Below are positions 52,701-61,979 of a stretch of DNA of 64,000 bases, piece by piece. Under the pieces are notes generated by a model. It was not told the DNA's origin. It searched no databases and saw only the letters and a program-made list of their open reading frames with translations. This stretch comes from Trametes villosa (taxonomy: Eukaryota > Basidiomycota > Agaricomycetes > Polyporales > Polyporaceae), in NCBI GenBank assembly GCA_002964805.2, contig PUDQ02000071.1, forward strand, positions 1 through 64,000, in the 5' to 3' direction. Made by a program: the position numbers and the translations under genes. Every line of letters starts with the position of its first letter. Positions within the stretch are counted from its first letter, which is position 1.

Positions 52701-52832
52701 CTTTGTCAAAGCCATACAATGTGATGCTCAGTGTTAGCTATTCAGCATACTTAGAGGTGTTGATATATGATGATAATCCTTTGCAAAACCTCATCAATTG
52801 GACATGCCAGTATTGGCCCTCTTCCCCCAAGT
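49710..52832 (+). repeat. AT-rich repeat family, copy F (3.1 kb)
   Basis: Complete by its ends: TTACGATTGATGAGGAAC at the start and CAATTGGACATGCCAG ... CCCCCAAGT at the finish. The family palindrome is at 50651-50690. No gene is supported. The longest frames lack domains and lie in both strands equally. Confidence 0.8.
50651..50690. repeat. Conserved palindrome, copy F
   Basis: Arms GCGCTAGTAGAAGTC (50651-50665) and GACTTCTACTAGTGC (50676-50690), with one G:T-type mismatch. Confidence 0.8.
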
Positions 52833-53499
52833 AAGGCAAGAGCCATCACTGATCCCAGAAGCCCCAGGGGGGTTCGCTTATAGCCGGTTATTTTTATATG
52901 ACAGCCCACACCACTGTCCGGTAAATGATGTATCATTTCTACACCAGATGGTGCCTGGGCGACCCATACGCGCAACCTGTGGCAGGTAGCCCTACCCGTG
53001 GTGAACCCTACATGATGGTCACTGACCACTGCTGGCAAGGCTGGAGGGACACACCGCTATTTCTGGGCATAGCCTCCGAAGTTCTTGATATTTTTGTAGA
53101 CCTTCACCTTATGCTTTGGCACCCCCGGCACCTCGCTGCTCCCACCCTACTAAAGCACTCAACTCTGGCTTGAGCAGCACCTGTTTGTGGGCTGGACGCC
53201 TCCACCTGACTTATAGCACTGAATATATTCGTTCTTCTTGGCTATGCACCCCAGTTTTCACGGAAAAATCAATAGGCTCAAGTACAGACCTTACAGACCA
53301 GATCCTTCCCAGAGGTTGTTGCCAATACCCTGCAGAGGAACCTTGTGGAAACCTCCTTGCACGGGGACGGAAGTAGCAGCTCGCATTCAGTTTTCTTTGC
53401 CTCCCCTCACCCAAAACGAGCTCGGTGTGATGCTGGAGGCATCACGTGATGTAGTCGAGTCTGTGTTGAGCCTACCTTATGCATGTCTGACATGCTACT
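52833..53499. other. No supported gene
   Basis: Follows the end of copy F. GC-balanced with short frames on both strands and no recognised domain. Confidence 0.3.
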
Positions 53500-53838
53500 A
53501 TGAGAGTGTACTGTTATACTGCAAGTATGACAGACCATATGTTCCACAGCTTCTTCCCCGCGACCCTAACCATCACACTCAACACTCCCCTTGCGCTCAC
53601 CAAAGTCATCATCAAGAACGACAATGCAGGCATCCGCAAGGATATGGAGGAAGAAGCCTCTGTTGCATGTAAAAGTGTGACGGGGACTCTGGACACATCG
53701 GATGCAGCAGAGATCCAGGAGGAGGGTAGGAAGGGAAATGAGGAAGAGACAGACTCAGACAAAGAAAGCTGGGATGCTTCGGAGATCTCATCGCAGCACG
53801 AGGAAAGTATTCTCGACATTGCTCACATTATGATGTAA
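53500..53838 (+). CDS. Hypothetical 112-aa protein with acidic tail
   Basis: ATG 53500 to TAA 53836-53838. The first half has a plausible beta-rich segment (ATLTITLNTPLALTKVIIKN). The second half is Glu/Asp/Ser-rich. No family recognised. It may be the last exon of a longer, decayed gene, since upstream sequence reads coherently but in other frames. Low confidence as a real gene. Confidence 0.25.
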   Translation: MRVYCYTASMTDHMFHSFFPATLTITLNTPLALTKVIIKNDNAGIRKDMEEEASVACKSVTGTLDTSDAAEIQEEGRKGNEEETDSDKESWDASEISSQHEESILDIAHIMM

Positions 53839-54023
53839 CCACCACAATCTTCAAAGTCACGTCTGTTTGTACAATCCCCTAACCAGTTCTAAAAAGTCAC
53901 AAGACCACAAGTCATGTGACTAGGAAAATCACTTCACATGATTCAATTATTACCTCTTATTGTGCGCAATCCTTTTTGTTCTGCATTCATTGTTCAATTT
54001 TCCCCATTGTCCATACTTTTATT
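53839..54023. other. Non-coding flank, left of inserted hAT relative
   Basis: Contains TATTGT/ATTGTTC-type repeats that resume after the hAT at 55100, so the hAT split this unit. The unit may be an old LTR: it starts TGTAACCACC after 53833 and carries TATATAAGG and AATAAA near 55290-55320. I found no matching 3' border or target duplication. Confidence 0.35.
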
Positions 54024-55099
54024 TAAGGCTGGACACGGATTTACCTACGGATCATCCGGATCCGGACCTACGGGTTTTGCCTGGATTTAGTGCTTGACCT
54101 AGAACCGGGCTGATCTGGGGCCACGGTTCACCTGGATCCGTGGATCCGGATCCAGGTAACCCGCGGGTTGACCTGCCCGAGCACTCAAAAAATAAATGGT
54201 GGAATTTCCGTATTTGTACAGCATAGATGTATAGATACCAGCCCTGCATGCATTCGTCAACTTGAAGTAAAGGAAACGGCGTCGAAATGAAGGAAATATG
54301 AGCTAAACTATGTGGGGAGGGGGAGGAGGAGGGCAGGGGAGTACCGGGCGACCCCGTGGACGGATTTGGACGGGAAGCATATCATTCAAAAGGGGATGCG
54401 TACGCAATTCTAACGCTGCCCTTTGCAAGCCGGTCCGCGGTGTAACGGTTCCGCTACACGCGATATAGCTGTGAGCCAAGGCTGACATCTTGGCTTGGCC
54501 ATAGAACTTCGTACACTGGATATAATTCGATGTGAATGGATGCAAATGGGAGGGGGGACACTGTGGTCAAATCTGAAACCTCGATGAGCGCAATAAACGA
54601 AGCCCAGAGAGGAGAGTGATTGTAAAAGCTGTAAAGTATGACTGTCCGTGAAGAATGGCTGATAGCGAACATTCTAACGGTTGGATTGAGACGTACCTGG
54701 ATGCGGCGGATAGCCCTTCTCGAGCCCGTCCTAACGAGCCCATTCGCAACTGTATACGCCCAGGAACGGCTCCAGAATCGCGAGATTTTTGATGCCATCA
54801 TCGCCTCCTGCAGGTCTTCCTGAACTTCTAGCCCTTCTGTTGGACAAAAAGGCATCAATGAGCAGTTCAATGAGTCCACAGACTAATAAGATGGGTGTGT
54901 AAAGCATTAGTTGTAGACTGTCTCGAGGTAAGCTGCTGCAGGACCAGGACAGAGGAGGATCTGTCCCAGGTACTCCGCATTGGCTAACCCTAACCTAGAT
55001 CCGGTTGACCTGGATCCGCCGGATCCAGCTCATTCCGGGTCCGGGTCCAGGTTTTCCCAGGTCTACCTGGGATTGACCCGGACCCGTTGTTCAGCCTTA
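54024..55099. mobile_element. Non-autonomous hAT, 1076 bp
   Basis: Ends TAAGGCTGGAC and TTCAGCCTTA match the TIRs of the complete hAT at 32110-39650. Subterminal GGATCCGG/ACCTGGATCC repeats are alike, and the flanking 8-bp duplication CTTTTATT (54016-54023, 55100-55107) is perfect. There is no transposase. The interior holds a - strand stretch (about 54870-54680) with an open frame and a possible exon-intron border, conceivably captured gene DNA, which I do not recognise. It would depend on a transposase such as the 941-aa one for movement. Confidence 0.9.
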
Positions 55100-55887
55100 C
55101 TTTTATTGTTCTCCTTGCCATTGTCCCTACTCCTATTGTTCTCTTTGCTATTGTTCTTTTTCTCTATTGTCTATGGTTTATTGTCCCTGCATCCATTTCT
55201 GCCTTCTTATTGTTCTGAAAGACAATTGTTCTCTGCGGATTTTATTGTTCTGTCGTGTACCACTATTTGTCCCATTTTCCCGCATGTACTTTATATAAGG
55301 CTGCAGGCCACCCAGAATAAAATAACACCCTTTTACCTGAATCTTCACGTTGCCAGTCAGTCATGGTCATAAGCAAAGTCTGTACTAGTCTCTGCACAAG
55401 GCAGGTTCTAGTTTAAGTGCGCAAGGGACCTAACAACAGGATCGAAGACTTGTTGCGCTTGAATACCTTCATCATCAGTCAATCTATCTTAACTAAGCAC
55501 ACACGTTACAACTTCCATACACTCAACCCAACCTATATAACCCCTCACTACTACTACTAACAACTGAGGTCATACCTGATTGTGTCCCGTACTGGTGTCC
55601 TCAGGTGAAGGTCATTTTATTAAACCGACTTTCACGCACATCAGTACTGAGAGAAAAACACTCCTTTCTCCCTTTGAATTTTGATTGCCTCATTAAACTG
55701 AGTAAAGCACAGTAAACTCGGTCTTCTCAATGGTTTATCTAGCAAATAGTGTATGTCTACACTCCAGAATTCTCTACTAGTCAAAGACTACATGATGGGA
55801 TTGTTTTTTTTCCATGGGTGTGTCTATATACTCTAGTTATTGCACAAAAGCAGGTTTTTTGCTATTTGAAGCAAGACTTCTGAAGCA
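55100..55887. other. ATTGTTCT-rich non-coding region
   Basis: At 55100-55290 degenerate repeats of TATTGTTCT/CTATTGTCC occur, then TATATAAGG (about 55290) and AATAAA (about 55316), then pyrimidine-rich unique sequence. No gene. Confidence 0.4.
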
Positions 55888-55982
55888 TTTTTCATCTGCA
55901 AAATGAGCACCCAGGGCGCAAAACCTGGCCAAGTCCGCTTGGCGCTCGTAGAGACCACTGGGATGGACTTCTACTAATGCCT
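55888..55982 (-). repeat. Fragment of the AT-rich family's palindrome
   Basis: TTGGCGCTCGTAGA ... GGACTTCTACTAATGCC and the flanking TGCAAAATGAGC resemble the foldback at 9325-9465 in a diverged form. It is cut at 55983 by TGTTAGGGCCGTGCGG, a 16-bp stub of the LTR family at 57425, followed by other sequence. Confidence 0.55.
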
Positions 55983-56131
55983 GTTAGGGCCGTGCGGTAG
56001 GGATCACCACGGGTCACCCTGGGTTTTTTTTGTGCAACCCGAACCCCCGTGCATCACAACACATGGGCACGACGGCCCTTGTGGTAGACAATGTTGATTG
56101 TCTTGCTATAGAAGGCATACACCAGCACCAT

Positions 56132-56659
56132 CTACTCAGCACTGAGGTGCTCTGCAGCACCAAGGTAAGTACACAGTTGATGCATGGCGGATGCATTGCT
56201 TACCCAGCCCCGTGTCAGAGGACTCTTCCTCGCTGTCCGTGTCCTTCTCCGGGTTGACTATCTTAATCTCCCTGTTGCTATTGTCGCAACACGAGGTGTT
56301 CGCTTGGCTCACACTTGAACCCTCCTCAACAATAACCACACCCTTGCACGTGAGCTCATCCACCTCTTCTTCCTCAGTGCAGCAAGTGACCTTGCGACTG
56401 CTACCACATGTCAAGAAGAAACCAACGGAGCTCTGTGACTCCATGCGCACAACCGGAACAGCGGCGCTCCGCAAGGGCACAAAGAGGGACAGGTTAGTAA
56501 CGAGTAACTGCAGCAAAGAAATGAGTTACTCACCTGATTGCCAGTGCCGCGCCATCCGCTGCCGCTCTGCGAGCTTGCAGCTCCCTTTGCAGCAATAGTG
56601 CCGGCCTTGTCGGCCGCACGCAGTTTCTTCCCAGACGGGAGGTGCACACCAATCAACAT
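56132..56659 (-). CDS. Hypothetical 124-aa protein, three exons
   Basis: Model: 56534-56659, 56204-56432, 56132-56151 (ATG at 56657-56659, TAG at 56132-56134). The 101-bp and 52-bp introns have GT/AG ends, a TACTAAC branch-like motif is in the first, and the exons sum to 375 nt in frame. The N-terminus is basic (GKKLRAADKAGTIAAKG). The middle is Cys-rich (FLTCGSSRKVTCC). The C-terminus is Glu/Asp/Ser-rich (EKDTDSEEESSD), similar in style to the 53500 frame. No family recognised. Could be a small host gene or an element gene. Confidence 0.4.
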
Positions 56660-57424
56660 GGCCACTCATTTTGCCATGGTAGGGTTCAGGGTATGTGGAT
56701 GAGTGTGTGAGAGGGGGAGTTGGTTAAGTTGGTTGGCAGGTTTCTGTTGTAAATACAGGATGAGTTGAGAATAGAATGAGCTGGGAGGTGAATCCTAGTT
56801 CAACGAGTCTCGAGTCGAGCGTGCGAAGGTTCCGCTGAAGCTTGAAGTACGATGGTGTGCAGCTTATTGGAGCTCAAACAACGTGTAGACAGAGCTAATC
56901 TTGGCTACTTAGAACAGCTAATGTCCACACAAGCACGTGGTGCTAAGACTGTATTGATGGGTAAAAAGAGGATGCATACTGAGCTCCGGGAGCTTGTTCT
57001 TATATACATACATCAGGATGGATACCAGGACTTTCTAGGGCATACCCGGGAACACGAGACAAGAGCGGAGACCATACAGGAGGAGTCAATATGGTAATGG
57101 AACAGAGGAGAAGAAGGGAGAAGCTTCAGGAAACCTCGTGTACGTATCGAGTCTATTCTTCATATAACTATTATCCATAACAGTTTCCGTCGTGTCAGAG
57201 ACACATTTTATGTGTTGCCAGGCAGCCCACATGTATCCAGTATTAGCTAAGAACTGCACAGTTCCCAGATGCTCAAATTTACTGTTTTGGGTGAAGCAGC
57301 AGTGCCCATCAGACGCAAGCGCTGGGTGTTCAGTATATGGGTGAATATATGTGGTAACCCACGGGTTTCCCGGGTCTCATCAAATGTGTAGGTGCCGGGT
57401 GTGCAGGTTCCTGGGTGCCATTTC
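56660..57424. other. No recognised gene; one 81-codon frame
   Basis: The + strand frame 56852-57097 (ATG start, charged, helical-looking) could be a small gene fragment; nothing recognisable. The rest is plain, ending in GTGCCATTTC, the target site of the next solo LTR. Confidence 0.3.
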
Positions 57425-58106
57425 TGTTAGGGCCGTACGGGCTTTAAGTCCGGAACCGGTCGGAGTTGACAGCTCTGAAGCGCGGGAAAGCGGACCTAGG
57501 CTCCGGAGGTCGGACTTGTCGGACGTAGCGGGGCAGAGGTCCGAACGGAGGCCCACACAAGGGAGGACTTCAGCGAAGCTATTAGCAACACCAGAGACCC
57601 TTGCCACTTGTCCTCAGATTTCGGAGGTGGACAGGTCCGATGTCCGGAGGTCCGATGCCGAAATGTTGGACTTACCAGACTAGGAAGGTCGGAGCTACCG
57701 GACGACGAGCGGAGGAAGCAGAAGAAGTAGATTCGGAGGGAAGTAGAAGGAGTGTACAGATGTAGGGGTAAACGAGATGGGTAATGAGTCAACGAGATAT
57801 CCGAACTGAGTAGCTACAACATACCAGCTACGTATACATAGACTAAGAGCTAATTGTCATGCCACAACAATAAGAGCGGACTAATAAGGAAGGTAGAAAG
57901 CGGAATAAGGTCGGAAGTTGAGGAAGACAGTAAGACTATTGTTCTAATCGGAATGGAAGCGGAAAAGCGGAGTAAGTAAGTCTGAAATGTCGGACAAGCG
58001 GAGTTGAAGTCCGATAAGAGCGGACTTAGCAGACCAAAAGCGGAGTAAATGCGGACCAAAAGCGGAGTTGAGTCTGCAGGTGTCGGAGGTCGCACGGGGC
58101 GTAACA
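57425..58106 (+). repeat. Solo LTR, TGTTAGGGCCGT family (682 bp)
   Basis: Begins TGTTAGGGCCGTACGGGC, ends GGGGCGTAACA, and is flanked by the 5-bp duplication ATTTC (57420-57424 and 58107-58111). No internal region is attached, so it is a recombination product. The sequence is full of CGGA/TCCG-containing words (GCGGA, GTCGGA). The class of the parent element is unknown. Confidence 0.9.
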
Positions 58107-58111
58107 ATTTC

Positions 58112-58155
58112 CCTACCCCTACCCCTACCCTTGCAACCCTTATCCGCAACCATGG
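58112..58155. other. CCCTAC-rich spacer
   Basis: Short run of CCCTACCCCTACCC units followed by ATGGTGATCCCTACCGTGC. The complement of the latter recurs near 55990, directly after an LTR stub, hinting at another small element end. Confidence 0.4.
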
Positions 58156-58877
58156 TGATCCCTACCGTGCAGGGTTGAACTCTGGAACTGGTCAAAGTTA
58201 ACAGCTGCCAAGCATGGGAAAGCGCAGCTCCGAACTCTGATGGTGCAAGAAAGCAGACCTGGGGCTTCAGAGGTCAGACTTGTCAGACGTAGCAGAGCAG
58301 AGGTCCAAATGGAGGCCCACACAAGGGAGGACTTTTGCAAAGCTATTAGCAACACCAGAGACCCTAGCCACTTGTCCTCAAATTTCGGAGGTGGACATGT
58401 CTGATGTTCAGAGGTCTGATACTGGAATGTCGGACTTACCAAACTAGAGAGGTTGGAGCTACTGGACAACAAGCAGAAGAAGCGGAAGAAGTAGATTCAA
58501 AGGGAAGTAGAAGGAGTGTACAGATGAAGGGGTAAACAAGATATCCAAACTGAGTAGCTACAACATACCAGCTATGTATATAAGGACTACAGGTTGATTG
58601 TTATGCCACAACAATAAGAACGGACTAACAAGGAAGGTAGAAAGCGGGATGTCGGAATTCAGGAAAGACAATAAGACTATTGTTATGAAGGAAATGGTGT
58701 GATGAAGGTTTTAAAATATAAGCGGAAAAGCGCAGTAAGTAAGTCTGAAAGTTGGACAAGCAGAGTTAAGTCCGATAAGTGCAGAGTAAGCGGGCTAAAA
58801 GCGGACTAAAAGCGGACCAACAGCGGAGTAAAGCGGAGTTGAGTCCACAGGTGTCAGAGGTCGCACGAGGTGTAACA
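58156..58877 (+). repeat. Second, diverged LTR of the same family
   Basis: Aligns along its length with 57425-58106 (for example GGCCCACACAAGGGAGGAC in both) and ends GAGGTGTAACA. The first about 17 bases differ, so the 5' end is truncated or replaced. No target duplication seen. Same orientation as its neighbour, 50 bp away, but too diverged and too close to be the two LTRs of one element. Confidence 0.75.
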
Positions 58878-59109
58878 CCTGTGTAAAACATTAAGTATTT
58901 CTAGTACTTTTTAGCAAGTATCTCTTGGTCGTACTACATGGTGTTGTTAGTATATCTTGAATCTTGACATATGGAGGTAGTACATCAAGCCCCTTTGTTA
59001 AAGCCACACAGTGCAATGCTCTATGTCAGCTATTCAGCATACTTAGGGGTGTTGACATATGTATATTCAACATTCTTTGCAAACCTCATTAATCAGACAC
59101 ATCAGTATT
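58878..59109 (+). repeat. AT-rich repeat family, copy J (3' end, interrupted)
   Basis: Matches the last part of copy F. It is interrupted after CAGTATT (59109) by a solo LTR and finishes at 60246-60259 with GGCCCTCTACCCCA. Confidence 0.7.
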
Positions 59110-60240
59110 TGGCCTAGAGACAACCAGACACCCTATGTTTTTTTTTTCATATTTTTCCGTATTTTCCTGCTTTTCTATGGCCATTTTATAGTACTTAGCA
59201 TGCACTGGACTTAGAGCCAGAAGTAGATAAATCACGTGACCCATCACATGACCCCTACCTACAGGTTGAGTATATTGTACACACAGACCACCCAACATTT
59301 GTATATGTTTGGTTTCTTTTGCTTAGTATATAACGACCCCCTGTAGCAATCCTAGCCCCCATCTTGACCTAGGCTTGGTTTTTGGGCTAGGTAAGCCTTG
59401 TTTTGTATTCACTCTTATGTTCTGAATGTTGACTTGGTTTTTGGGCTAGATTTGCCATGAGAACCTAGGCTTAGGTGTTAAGTGTTGGATGGAGTGTGGG
59501 GCGCCTCTGCCCTCACTCAGGGTCCTGGGGGCCATGGTGTCTGGGGTCCTCCCCTGGGTGCCAGCTTGCCGCTGTGCTGTAGCTACAGGTTTTCTTGGTA
59601 CCGCTACTGTACCAATCCACTCAATTTGACATGTCACACGTCACAGGGGTCCTAAAAGAGGACCCGGGCAACTTCACCAGATGTCCGGCCCTGGGGACCC
59701 CCCGATTTTGCCCTCAAATATGCTAAGTTTTGGGTACCAAATATGCTAACTTGGACAAGGGTCATTACCATATTTGGTACCAAAAATACACTATCTGGGC
59801 CAGACATCTGGTGAAGTTGCCCGGGTCCTCCTAAAAGTCGAAATTTCGTTCCCGGTCACCGGTCACAGGTGAATGTGTCGGAGAGGTCCTGGGCGCTTAT
59901 GGGCACTTAGAAGCTCCGCATGTCCGTGCGGCCCAAATCTGTCGAAATCTGGCAGTTTGTCACGGCCTCCGACCATCGATGTCGTATTTTCCCCCGGGCG
60001 GGAGGTGTCACAGATCACAGGGCCTGTCGGATTGAGTGGATTGGTACAGTATCTACTGCTCTACCTACCTGCTTGCTAGTCTGCTTGCTTGCTGCCCGAT
60101 ATCTGCTCGATATCTCTCTCGACTCAGCGCACCAGTTTCCGACATTAAGAGACCCTTGTCCTCTACCCCAGGGTTAGATTGGCTTTAGCTTCCTTTAGTT
60201 GTGCGTAGTTACTTGTCGCACCAGGCCTAGCTCCACAACA
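59110..60240 (+). repeat. Solo LTR of gypsy element 1 family, itself interrupted
   Basis: Aligns with the 3' LTR at 5406-5862 (AGTACTTAGCATGCAC, then GTAAGCCTTGTTTTGTATTC, then GTTACTTGTCG) and ends CTCCACAACA. Flanked by GTATT (59105-59109 and 60241-60245). The start TGGCCTAGAGAC corresponds to TGTCGTGGAGAC. A second LTR (59483-60144) is inserted within it. Confidence 0.9.
59483..60144 (+). repeat. Nested solo LTR (662 bp) with TTAAG duplication
   Basis: TGTTGGATGG...TTTCCGACA, with the 5-bp duplication TTAAG at 59478-59482 and 60145-60149. Removing it restores the host LTR alignment (GGTGTT then AAGAGACC). Inside are two inverted-repeat pairs: CTACTGTACCAATCCACTCA with TGAGTGGATTGGTACAGTA, and CAACTTCACCAGATGTC with its complement near 59800. 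The interior is therefore partly foldback. Confidence 0.85.
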
Positions 60241-60260
60241 GTATTGGCCCTCTACCCCAG

Positions 60261-60710
60261 AGTAAACATACACAGTGGTCAAAAGCCCAACCCTGGACAG
60301 AAGGTATGCTACAGATACCAATCTGGCTTGCTAGCTTTTCTGTTTAGTATCACACCCACATCACAATCACGCATACAGTACATATGTAGACAGACATATG
60401 CTCTGTTTCAGAGGAATATCCTCTCGTCTGGTAGGGCAACATCCCCCCAGCACTGTTAGTAGGGAGAAGCACGAGATTCCAGTTGGCTATCTCCTTTGCA
60501 AAGGCCTGTTGCATATAGCCTACCCTTTCAATTCATTTCAGCATTGTTTTTAGGGCCCTATTTGGCTCAGGTATCTAGCATACTGTAGCATTCAATGCAA
60601 CCCGGAGGTGGTGTGACACGGTGACATGGTGGAAAAAATCTGGAGACAAGGAGGCACCCATGTACCTTCCAAAAACAGGATGCAAGCACCTGGGAAGACC
60701 GTCAGAGTTA
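60261..60710. other. No gene seen
   Basis: Non-coding between the end of copy J and the TIR element. Short frames only. Confidence 0.3.
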
Positions 60711-61303
60711 GTGTTGCAGGGTCCGGTCCTAGGACCGGGACAGGACCGACGAAGGACCGGGACAGGACTACAAAAGACCGGATCAGGACCAGCTCCCAAC
60801 CGGTCCTGGTCCTCAGTCCAGTCCTGGTCCTCCTCCGACAGCCCTATGCTGTAGGACCGAGAGGACTGCATAGGACCGGTCTAGGACCGCATGAAAAAGA
60901 CCGGTACTACATACACACAAAGCAGTGCTCCCACTAGAAGCCAAGCATTGAAGACTAGGCATGGGTTAATGACCAGCTCACTGTTGATGTATACCTGCAG
61001 AACCTTGCCTTCATGCTTGTAGATGAGGTGCAAGTGATCAGTTCCATATGTTTTTGGGCTGTCCTTGTGTGTTTTCTGTGTAAAATTGGAGAAAGACCAG
61101 TCTTAGACTGGTCAGGACTGGTCCAGACCGTTCAGTGGTCTTAGACCGGTCCGGACCAGGACCGGACTGCGGTCCTTTCCGGTCTTTTGAGGACCGCAGT
61201 CCTGGTCCTGGTCCTGAATTTTTGGACCAGTCCTGTCCTGGTTCTGGTCCTGGTTCTCGCTCAAGAGGGTCAAAAGACCGGACAGGACCGGACCCTGCAA
61301 CAC
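60711..61303. mobile_element. TIR element with GACCGG repeats (593 bp, hAT-like MITE?)
   Basis: Perfect 20-bp terminal inverted repeats GTGTTGCAGGGTCCGGTCCT and its complement. The inner 180-200 bp at each side are dense in GGACCGG, GGTCCTG and GACCAG units in both directions. The centre (60900-61090) is unique. Flanks CAGAGTTA and, three bases out, CAGAGTCA look like an 8-bp duplication with one change, suggesting hAT, but that is weak. No transposase. Confidence 0.75.
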
Positions 61304-61968
61304 GACTCAGAGTCAGGTGCTTACTGCCGCAGAGGCCCCGGTGACAGGGGACCAGTGCCGAAAAAACCGGCAGCAGACCCTTGTGTGATGCGTTGATGAA
61401 CTCTGAACCCGGAAGGCTGTAAGCCGCACAAAGAGAGGTCTTCAGTCTGTGAGAGAACGACTATGATTGCATAGTACTGTACCTGTAAGCCGCACAAAGA
61501 GAGGCTACAAGTACTAGTAAGTAACATGTAAGAAACACATAGGTAATGAGGGACTTACTCTTCAGTCTGTGAGAGAACGACTAAAGAGCAGAGGCCTGCA
61601 GAGTCCTCCTTATATACTACTGAGGGAGGACGATGAATAAGCATAGAGAAGAGATCATATGACCGTCCAGAGGACGCTGACTGAGCGAGGAGGTACGCTG
61701 ACTGAGCGAAGGTAGGACGATGAGTAAGAACGAGGCATGTGATGTCCATGGATGAGTAACACTAAGCTCCAGACAGGTCTAGAATAGTCAGGAGCATCGT
61801 AGAACGTACCAGAAGCATAGGTAGGGATGGCAGGATGCCGAGTATGTACAGAACAAAAGAATGTACGTATATGGTAAGTAGGAAAGTCCATGCCGGCATA
61901 TCGTAGACGCACGGCCACTAACACTGCCACTCCCGGTCCGGCACAGCCGTAGACACGGAAGTTCAACA
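61304..61968 (-). repeat. 3' LTR of the Ty1/copia element (approximate)
   Basis: On the - strand the purine run GAGTGGGAG just before 61968 is followed by TGTTGAACTTCC, a typical LTR start. The other border is not fixed. Two internal direct repeats are visible: GTAAGCCGCACAAAGAGAGG (near 61420 and 61486) and TTCAGTCTGTGAGAGAACGA (near 61441 and 61561). Confidence 0.6.
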
Positions 61969-61979
61969 CTCCCACTCGT

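Noticed and set aside
58156..58877. Pairing with 57425-58106 as the two LTRs of one element
   Set aside because: Only 50 bp lie between them, they differ at many positions, and the first has its own ATTTC duplication on both sides.
59478..60149. piggyBac-like element with TTAA target
   Set aside because: The flanks share TTAAG, five bases, and the ends are TGTTGG...CCGACA without longer inverted repeats. A solo LTR with a 5-bp duplication fits better, and no transposase is present.
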